Source: Rodentolepis nana
Taxonomy: Eukaryota > Platyhelminthes > Cestoda > Cyclophyllidea > Hymenolepididae
Length of the DNA stretch: 16,585 nt
Reading direction: 5' to 3'
NCBI GenBank assembly: GCA_900617975.1
Contig: UZAE01012750.1
Location: 1-16,585 of the forward strand
Within the stretch, counting starts at the first letter, position 1, and every line of letters begins with the position of its first letter. Of this stretch, positions 9,506-16,585 are shown piece by piece. The notes below the pieces were generated by a model that worked only from the letters and a program-made list of their open reading frames with translations, was not told the DNA's origin and did no database searches. The position numbers and the translations under genes are program-made.

Positions 9506-9831
9506 ATATTTATTTATATCAAATGGCAGGCTTTATGATGATTATCATTAGGCCTTTAGTTGATTTCGAACTTCACAGAGGGGAGGAACAGACAAAGTGG
9601 GAAAAAGTGGGGAGGGGTGAGTAGAAGGGTGATTCACAAATGTAACAAAGGCAGACACAAAGGTAGAGAAAAACGTAAGGTCAGATGAGTCCTGTGAAGT
9701 GGCGGAAAATGGCATACAGTGGGGTTATGGTAGTTTAAAGTCAAAAGTCAACTGCCTGTTAATTAACTTTTTGTCGTATGAGTGTGCATTGCCCAAGGTG
9801 TACCACGAAGGGGTAAGTCCATCGCGTATCC
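9506..9831 (-). mobile_element. SINE-like element, copy 7 (diverged)
   Basis: This minus-strand copy lies about 110 bp beyond copy 6 and in the same orientation. It is the most diverged copy at the head, with CACGAA replacing CACGTG, GGG|GTAAGT at the donor, and AATTAACTT replacing AATAGACTT. A degraded target-site duplication is possible: AAATCAAAAGGAA (9493-9505) versus AAATAAAGAAGAA (9833-9845), 10 of 13 matching. It is probably an old insertion. Confidence 0.88.
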
Positions 9832-11486
9832 CAAATAAAGAAGAATAGATTAGGCATTCATTTATGGTCTTCTTAGCCAATTTGTGCAAAAATGAGATTG
9901 AATGCTATTGTTGTACACTCGACGATACAAACGAATCGAATATATCAGTCAATATTGTTTCAGGGTGAAGCATTCAAAAGAATGATTGCCTTCACTTGTC
10001 TTACAAGAAGGTAGAAGTTTTTCACCTTAAATTATTGATTAAAGTGTTTAAACTCTCTACAGCTACAATAGGATAAGAAGCTAAAGATTTCCCAATTGTC
10101 ATATACTAGAGAGAGATCTTCTAGGGGCCATTTGCTATCAGTTTGCTTTGTTATCTAACGCCAAAAACCAATATCGATTATCACTAGAACCATCAAATTT
10201 GGATATCCGGGAATCAATACTCGGCGAAGGATCTTTATTTACTAGCGCCATCAACACTTTTTATTTAAACTGACCAATGGAGAATTCAAGATGGTACTCC
10301 TCAGCACCTAACAAGCCATGCATATGATCCTTCTCAACGAATATTGTACGGAATTCTGCTATTGAAATATTACCTCCTATGGGGCACTGTTATACTTCGA
10401 ATTGCAAGCATAACAATACCTTATACCCTTTCATTCCACAAATTAATTTTGGTAGGCAGATGTCTTATCATTACCCCTACCGGCAGCACCAATTAATCTG
10501 CCTCAGTAGTTTTCCTTTTAAATCTCGGGTTTGGAGGTAATCAGGAGTTAAAGGTATTGTCGCATTCCATCACTTAATTAATTTCTGATATTAGCTTAAT
10601 TGTAATGATAAAAAATGAAATCGACAACTGCTGTAAAGTTTGTTTTGCATCTTTGTGTCAATTCAACAAAACTTTATATTTATTATTTATTGCAGTGATC
10701 AGTGTTTTGTAAGATTATGAAAAACCAGTGGCAAGAATCTAGGCTATGGTCCAATTTGGCTCCTATTGGTCAGTTGGAGGTCAGGAGAACTGTCAAAATA
10801 GAATAAACATTCAGAGAGGCGTGGCTTTAAAAGTTGCGAAACAAGAAAAAATACGCATTTTTCGAATGGAAAATATAATTCTTTTTATTTTCTTAAATTT
10901 TCTGGCTGCTTGTTGGTTCAAATGTTACTCTTGGCTGCGTTGAAATTTCTCTGGTTTTTAAATTGCTCTTAAATGTGGTCGGAAAATGAAATAGAATGCT
11001 ACTTTCACATCACAATTTCATTGTGGTTTAGTGGCGCCATTGATAACTGATATACCAGAGGCACGTGAACGAGATCAAGAGGTTTCATTCTAGCATTTAG
11101 GTTTTAATCAATTTTCAAAAGAGTGGCTTGCAAATGCTTTTTCGCGCCTGAGGCCATAAAAGTTGGCAATCTAAAGCAGGACACCTCTCTAAGTGAAAAG
11201 AGAGATTTCGTTTTAAGCAAAGACATCGAGTATGTGATTCATATAGCAAATTGGATGGTCGTTAAATACGACTGAATGATAATAGCTCATATTGGTTCCC
11301 GTAACGTCGCTAATCCAATTATTATGAAAATTCTTCCCTATTCCATTCTTCTTCCAAAACTTCGTTGGAATTTTCGGATTCAAAGTGAAATAAAGAGGAG
11401 GGCTTAAATACGGCCCTACCAAAGGTTATTTTAAATCAATTTGTCATGGTCAAAATAGTAAACTACGTCATTCACTATCTAGATCA

Positions 11487-11519
11487 CCCCCCCCCCCCCC
11501 CCCCCCCCCTCCCCCCCCC
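11487..11519. repeat. Long poly-C tract (C23-T-C9)
   Basis: Twenty-three C, one T, then nine C. This is the longest homopolymer in the window, with strong i-motif or G-quadruplex potential. The exact length is uncertain, since such runs are prone to sequencing error. Confidence 0.9.
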
Positions 11520-11710
11520 AAGAAAAACACGGACAACATGCTTTTAATTGCATGTGAATACTGGTGAAAGGAAGCTTCTCCCTGAGAGTATTGATCAACT
11601 GGGGCGTCAACACATTAAGTCTTATTGAAGAAATGGGTGTCATGGTTAATTTGCACATCAGGTTCAATACATGCCCCTTCCCAAGATCTTTAGGAATGGG
11701 CGAGAAGAAG

Positions 11711-11730
11711 AAAATAAATAAATAAATAAT
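11711..11730. repeat. (AAAT)n short tandem repeat
   Basis: About four to five AAAT units. It resembles the tail of the short elements, but no element body lies on either side. Confidence 0.85.
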
Positions 11731-12633
11731 AGCATGGACAAGATTTGCTCACTCGTTACCCCAACAATCTTCTCTCTGTTGAAGTTATGGACCCGCCCTT
11801 TCTAATACCGAATTATACTATATTTTGTCAACTGAAAAAGTACTTTGAAATCATTATATTTAACGTGACTCTGAAGTATGAAGGCCTATGCGACCACACT
11901 GTCCTTCATACTTGTTCAAACGCCAGTGTCCACTTGCTTGCACTAGTATACAATTTTGAATGGTATCATAAACTATATGAGTCTGCAAAAATACAAGCAA
12001 CTGGAAATCTTTGCTCGTGAAAGGGAACACCAACCTCACCCCATCGACGATTTCCTGAAAAGTTCGTATCTGTAAGCGGAAGGGGGCCAATGGCAATGTT
12101 GCATACTTTCCAAGTGCCGTCGGACTTTAACCTCTATAAAACCTTGACCGAGCATCATGCAAATGTCCTATACTAATATTACCATTGTTCAAACTGATAA
12201 AGAAAACTAAATTTGAATTGTGTGGAAGCAATTAAAATCGGTTGTCATATAGTCCAACGATTGATGAAAGAGGCCTCAAAGGGTGCTCAAAGCAACACCA
12301 AGGCATCAAAGCAACCCACTCGATTCGATTTTTTTAGAATTCGGGTGTAAACTCCTATCTTGAGGCAGAAGCTACTCAAATAAGCCATAACAACATGGTC
12401 AGTTAGTGAATAGGGTTAACGCTGCTTTGAATTAATACTAATCTCTAATCAGCTGACTGGACCCCTGTATGCCCGGCTACACGTGCTCTACATGCGATCA
12501 GTGACGCAAACGCAGTCCCAGAATAATCTCTATCTTGCGAGATTCCATTGCCCAGCCTTAATAGTACTGTTGTTGTTTAAGACTCCAAATTCAAATTTCA
12601 TGTCAATATTACATACGCTATATTTGAAATGTG

Positions 12634-12959
12634 AGGTATTTGATAGGCTTACCTCCACGTGGTGCTCCCAGGACAACGTGTACTCATACGACAAAAAAAT
12701 TTATTTACCGGTAGTTGACTTTTGACTTTAAACTATCATCACCCAACTGTATGTCATATCCGACTACTTCCACAGTACTCATCTTGCCCCTTTTCTACCT
12801 TTGTTCCTGTCTCTTTTACATCTTTGAAACACTCTCCTGCTCCCCCCCCCCCTTTCGAATTTTTTCACTTTGATGTTTCTCTCCCTCTGTGAAGCCTGAA
12901 GTCAACTAAAGGGCTAATGATAACTATCAAAATGCCTCCTATTTGATATAAATAACTAA
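12634..12959 (+). mobile_element. SINE-like element, copy 8
   Basis: This is a full-length plus-strand copy flanked by a perfect 14-bp target-site duplication, ATATTTGAAATGTG, at 12620-12633 and 12960-12973. CACGTG and the antisense donor are intact. The internal pyrimidine tract includes a run of about eleven C. The tail reads GATATAAATAACTAA. The perfect duplication suggests a fairly recent insertion. Confidence 0.95.
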
Positions 12960-13186
12960 ATATTTGAAATGTGGTTGTCTTTCTGAAGCCCAATTTGAGG
13001 ATGAACAAAAGTTCTCATATATTTTCAAATGAAAAATGTCATGAGTTCTTGAGAAGTAGAGTTCAGCTACGACCTCGCAGAAGAACATTTGATCATTTAA
13101 AAACAATCGAAAATTTTTTAATGTGAATATAGAGTGATTGAACTACTTTTGCCTAACAAAATTGACCATTGTGAACGTAATCATTA

Positions 13187-13505
13187 TTTATTGATATCAA
13201 ATGGCAGGCGTTTTGATAGCTATCATTAGTCCTTTAGTTGACTTCAGGCTTCACAGAGGGGAGGGTACTTCAAAATGAATAAAGTCGAGAGGGGGAGTAA
13301 AAGAGTGTTTTGAAGATGTTAAAGAGACAGACACAAAGGTAGGAAAAATGTGAGGTGAGTACTGTGAAAGTGGTGGAATATGACAGAGAGTGGGGTCATG
13401 GTAGTTTGAAGCCAGAAGTCAACTACCGATCGATAGACTTTTTTTGCCGTATGAGTATACGTTGTCCAGGGGGCACCACGTGGAGGTAAGTCTATCGCAC
13501 ACCCC
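13187..13505 (-). mobile_element. SINE-like element, copy 9
   Basis: This minus-strand copy has a 16-bp target-site duplication, GTGAACGTAATCATTA (13171-13186) and GTGAACGCAATCGTTA (13506-13521), two mismatches. CACGTG and GAG|GTAAGT are intact near 13480-13490. It faces copy 8 about 230 bp away in opposite orientation, so a transcript across both could fold into a long duplex. Confidence 0.95.
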
Positions 13506-13767
13506 GTGAACGCAATCGTTAAATTTTAGGTCTGTTAACTGGTCGCCTTTTTACGCAAACAAATTCACAGCTTTTACAATACGTAGATGCACGAAAGCCG
13601 TTTACGCACTTAATTGCAATTTGACTAAATGAAGTAGGGAAAATAACTGCAAAATTTCTTCGATGTTCGGTGAAATGCACAAATGACGAAAAACGTAAGT
13701 TCGGGGCAAATGTAAACAACATGGCTATTCGTTAATGATAAATGTTGTCACAAGAACTGTTTATTGA

Positions 13768-13871
13768 CCAATGACGTGCTTTAAACACGATAACTGTTAT
13801 CTCAATAGGTAAACTTCAAAGGTATAGGAGTGGAGACTATAAAGACCAGCTGGGACCAACACTTTTATAAG
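13768..13871 (+). promoter_or_regulatory. Possible core promoter: CCAAT, TGACGTG, TATAAAG
   Basis: CCAAT at 13768-13772 overlaps TGACGTG (13772-13778). TATAAAG follows 66 bp downstream at 13838-13844, and a second TATAAG lies near 13866-13871. The spacing suits an RNA polymerase II promoter on the plus strand. No initiator match stands out, and no credible coding exon follows before copy 10. In AT-rich DNA such a set can arise by chance. Confidence 0.2.
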
Positions 13872-14133
13872 CCTTCTATCGATCATCTTCACACTAAAAG
13901 ATGAAGAATAGAGAGTTCTTTGGCTTGAAAAATTTTGAGAATGGAGAGAGGTAGAGCTCAGTGGTGCATTAGGGACTTGTGTGAGTGTATATACTGGCTT
14001 ATGTAAGAGAACAAAAGAACTTCTAGTAAAGCTGAAAATCTGAGAAAAGGTGGAGTAGGGTAGAGCCTTAGTAACTGTGATAGTTCTAATGCACTTTGGA
14101 GCTACACATTTTGCGATCGACTAAAATTCTGCA

Positions 14134-14169
14134 TTGAGTCTTGACAATCGATTCTTGAGTCAATCGATT
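14134..14169. repeat. Interleaved direct and palindromic motifs (TTGAGTC, AATCGATT)
   Basis: TTGAGTC occurs at 14134 and 14155, and the palindrome AATCGATT at 14146-14153 and 14162-14169. The second TTGAGTC together with the following A gives the AP-1 consensus TGAGTCA (14156-14162). It may be a small regulatory cluster or a local duplication. Confidence 0.45.
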
Positions 14170-14261
14170 AGAATGACAAGATGTACAACGGGACCATTTT
14201 ACGGCTCATCACTATGAGTTATTGATGACATCCGCGACAACACATACTATATTTGAATTGT

Positions 14262-14614
14262 GAGGCGCGTTGTAGACTTACCTCCACATGGTGCACCCTA
14301 GACAACGTATAATCATACGCCAATAAAGTCTATTAACCGGCAGTTGACTTCTGACTTCAAACTAAAATCACCCCACTCTATGTCATATTCGACGCCTTTC
14401 ACAGTACTCATCTTACCTTTTCTCTGTCTCCTCAACATCTGTGATTCATTATTCTGTCCTGCCTCTCGAATTCTCGTCACTTTGATGTTCCTCCTCCTCT
14501 CTGTGAAGCCCAAAGTTTGATGATAACTATCAAAACGCCTCCCTTTTAGTATAAATATTGATGTTCCTCCTCTCTGTGAAGCCCAAAGTCAGCTAAAGGG
14601 CTAATGATAAATAA
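14262..14614 (+). mobile_element. SINE-like element, copy 10, with duplicated 3' end
   Basis: This plus-strand copy has target-site duplication ATATTTGAATTGT (14249-14261) and ATATCTAAATTGT (14615-14627), two mismatches. The 3' part occurs twice in tandem. GATGTTCCTCC...GAAGCCCAAAGT starts at 14484 and again at 14560, so the copy is longer than its relatives. The first unit lacks the AACTAAAGGGC segment but has the tail, and the second restores the usual order. The head reads CACATG in place of CACGTG, and the antisense donor is intact. Confidence 0.92.
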
Positions 14615-14782
14615 ATATCTAAATTGTTATTAGGTGCAGAGCTGCAGATAATGCACAGTTACTTCAGGCTGAAATTTCAGCAGTTTTGACCTCCGTTAAC
14701 ACATATTTTGAAAAGTAAAAGCAGATAGTTTAATTATCCAACCGCATTTCTTCCCCATTTTAATGATGGGTTTTTAAATATT

Positions 14783-15053
14783 TATTTTTATCAAATGGCA
14801 GCCTTTATTATAGTTAGCATTAGCCATTTAGGTGACTTCGGATTTCACAGAGGGGAGGAATATCGTAGTCGCTATAGGTCAGAAGAATGATTCAAAGATG
14901 TAAAAGAGGCAGACACGAAGGCAGAGATAAAGGCAAAGTGGAAGTGGTCGAATATGGCCGATTTAAGTCAGAAGTCAACTGCCTGTTTACAACTATTTTA
15001 ACGTATGAGTGCTCAGGGTGCACCACGTTGAGTTAAGTTAACCACGCACCCCG
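14783..15053 (-). mobile_element. SINE-like element, copy 11 (diverged, shortened)
   Basis: This minus-strand copy is about 270 bp long. Parts of the body are missing. The CACGTG reads CACGTT and the donor reads GAGTTAAGT, so the GT is lost. The possible target-site duplication is weak: TTTTTAAATATT (14771-14782) versus GATTAAAATATT (15054-15065), 9 of 12. This is among the oldest-looking copies. Confidence 0.87.
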
Positions 15054-15253
15054 GATTAAAATATTGTTCCAACTAAACAACCCAATTTAAACAAAATAGG
15101 CTATAATTTTTGCTCTAATTCAAAGTATTTAAAAAATTATATTTTTTGTCTGTTTCACTTACAAATGCGCATTTTAAGGTTCGCGTAGCTGAATGAAAGG
15201 CATCATTTTCGAAGTGGCATATGGTTTATTTGCTATTCATATTTTGACAAAAT

Positions 15254-15524
15254 GGGGTATGCGATAGACTTACCTCCATGTGGTGCACTCTGGGCAACGC
15301 ATATTAATAGGCAGTTGAATTCAAATTGCCCTAATCCCTTCAACTACTTCAAAGTTGGTCACTTTCACACTACTCACCTTATCCTTTTCTTCGCATTTGT
15401 GCCTGTTCCCTCTCTCGACTTTTTTTCCACTTTGATGTTCCTCCCCTCTGTGAAGTCGGAAGTCTAATAAAGAACTAATGATAACTTTCAAAAAGCCTGG
15501 CATTTGAAATAAATAAATAAATAG
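15254..15524 (+). mobile_element. SINE-like element, copy 12 (internally deleted)
   Basis: This plus-strand copy has a 13-bp target-site duplication, ATTTTGACAAAAT (15241-15253) and ATTTTGGCAAAAT (15525-15537), one mismatch. It lacks the ACGGCAAAAAAGTC part of the head and about 30 bp of the body. CACGTG reads CATGTG, and the antisense donor GTAAGT is intact. The tail is an (AAAT)4 repeat containing AATAAA. Confidence 0.93.
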
Positions 15525-15537
15525 ATTTTGGCAAAAT

Positions 15538-16585
15538 TGTTTCTCAGAGTAAATTTAATAACCAGGAATCGAAATGTCTTTTGAATTGGGAAGCAGGAAA
15601 AAAACTGTTCAACCAATCATATTCGATTTTTGTTCTGCGATTGAATCAAATTTTTAATTTGAAAAGACATTTTCAGAAATATTACGTTAAAAATCCCGAT
15701 TGGCATTCCTGTACAAAATTATGTGTGTGGGAGAGAGGCAAAATTTCAAATACTGAGTGATAATCTGTACCAAACTCAAAACCTAAGACAAAGTTAGACG
15801 GAGAATGAAAAAATTTACATTCTCCCTAATTCCTGCTTTTGGATATTTTTGCACAAGTCAAATGAGAAAACTTTGATTTCACATTCATGACAAAAAAATG
15901 CGAAAATAATATTTAGGAGACATCGAAATGACTAAATTTAACTATAAATCAAGAGAGTTCGATTGAAATATTGAGGGAAAGTCGGAAAAGATTTCCCATT
16001 TTATTACGTTGCTTGTTTTGTATTAAAGGATAGGATAAATTTTACCCTATTATTGAGAGCTAAAATAATTAAATATTAACTTTTCCACAATCCTGTTTCA
16101 TCTGAATAATTTATATGACCCTTTTTAAATCTTTTCTTCGCTTTTTTCATAAAGCATGGCATATTTTTCATAAAAAATAATCGTGTTTTGAATTTTGCTC
16201 CATACGTTCAGTGCAGTTGATGGATAAGACATATCGCAGTGTTTAAATTAGATCGATACTCATTGGTGTGCAACCGGTAATGTGATTGGCCAGCAGCGCT
16301 AATATATATTTTTTGGTCAAAAGAGGACTAGTGGATCTTGAATTTCACACACTTTGTCTCCAGGTTCACGTCATTATCAATAAAATCACTTGGATACATG
16401 TGCCTCGGAGTCTTGACTACATTCGATTGCAATTTTTCAGGTGCATTCGTTGTGTGCTTTGGCTGATTCGGTTTAGCTCTACTAGACTGACCTGTTAGAT
16501 CTCATTTATAATTCCTTACTGACTTATCTATTAACTTGATTCGATCTATTAACTTGACATACCATCCAAACTGCCGTCCATGACT
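15538..16585. other. Right-end intergenic stretch, nothing recognised
   Basis: About 1 kb of AT-rich sequence. A 70-codon ATG frame at 16286-16498 (plus) has no recognisable domain. I see no repeats, elements or RNA genes here. Confidence 0.5.

Larger units (their letters stand above)
9846..12619. other. Longest element-free intergenic stretch, no recognisable gene
   Basis: About 2.8 kb of AT-rich sequence without a copy of the short element. It holds a long C tract and an AAAT repeat (listed separately) and a CACGTG at 11062-11067. Several ATG frames of 60-91 codons occur (for example plus 11745-12020 and minus 11860-12096, which overlap each other), none with a recognisable domain. A CCAAT-like ATTGG at about 10773 with a TTTAAA near 10826 is the only promoter-like hint and is weak. 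Confidence 0.5.
13522..14248. other. Intergenic stretch with promoter-like motifs
   Basis: No gene is recognised. It contains a CCAAT/TATA arrangement (listed separately) and a cluster of AATCGATT palindromes around an AP-1-like TGAGTCA near 14134-14169. Confidence 0.5.

Noticed and set aside
11745..12096. Overlapping plus (91 codons) and minus (78 codons) frames
   Set aside because: They overlap on opposite strands, neither is recognisable, and there are no supporting signals.
1618..15524. MITE (DNA transposon) interpretation of the short elements
   Set aside because: The outermost ends are not inverted repeats, target duplications vary from 8 to 16 bp rather than being fixed, and one end has a variable AT tail. 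The internal inverted repeats are not terminal.
1618..15524. CRISPR-like array of regularly spaced repeats
   Set aside because: Repeats are about 300 bp, in both orientations and irregularly spaced, with individual target duplications, in eukaryotic sequence.
1618..15524. ATG frames of 60-117 codons inside the short elements on either strand
   Set aside because: They are similar to each other only because the element recurs. Frames differ between copies and are broken by indels, so coding selection is not supported.
16286..16498. 70-codon plus-strand frame at the right end
   Set aside because: No domain recognised; length is compatible with chance.

Overview
This window is eukaryotic, non-coding, repeat-rich DNA, most likely from an invertebrate animal. 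It is AT-rich and shows no bacterial gene organisation. I find no convincing host gene or exon. What can be recognised is transposable-element material: one end of a non-LTR (LINE) retrotransposon, a dead Tc1/mariner-type transposase relic, and twelve copies of one short interspersed element of about 320 bp. The LINE endonuclease and mariner proteins resemble types common in arthropods, including arachnids. That taxonomic hint is inference from memory and is weak.

Layout. Positions 1-919 on the minus strand hold an uninterrupted reading frame for the apurinic/apyrimidinic-type endonuclease (APE) domain of a LINE. It runs off the left edge, so the reverse transcriptase would lie outside the window. 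From about 1.6 kb to 15.5 kb the sequence is dotted with the twelve short elements (five on plus, seven on minus). Together they cover about 3.75 kb, or 22-23% of the window. Most are bounded by recognisable target-site duplications of 8-16 bp, and they end in a short AT-rich (ATAA/AAT) tail. They therefore behave as a SINE-like retroposon family rather than a cut-and-paste MITE. One copy (4370-4688) sits inside the 3' end of the mariner relic (3883-4750), which gives a clear order of events. The longer stretches between elements (4.75-7.02, 7.36-9.06, 9.85-12.62 and 15.54-16.59 kb) hold only microsatellites, homopolymer tracts and small inverted repeats.

The most interesting object is the short family itself. 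Its 5' domain carries, in most copies, a CACGTG palindrome next to a consensus 5' splice site read on the antisense strand. It also has a nested inverted-repeat structure and a second inverted repeat enclosing the body. Its tail often supplies AATAAA on the sense strand. I cannot identify a tRNA, 7SL or 5S head, and both strands contain runs of T that should stop RNA polymerase III. Whether the family is already catalogued needs a database search that I cannot run.
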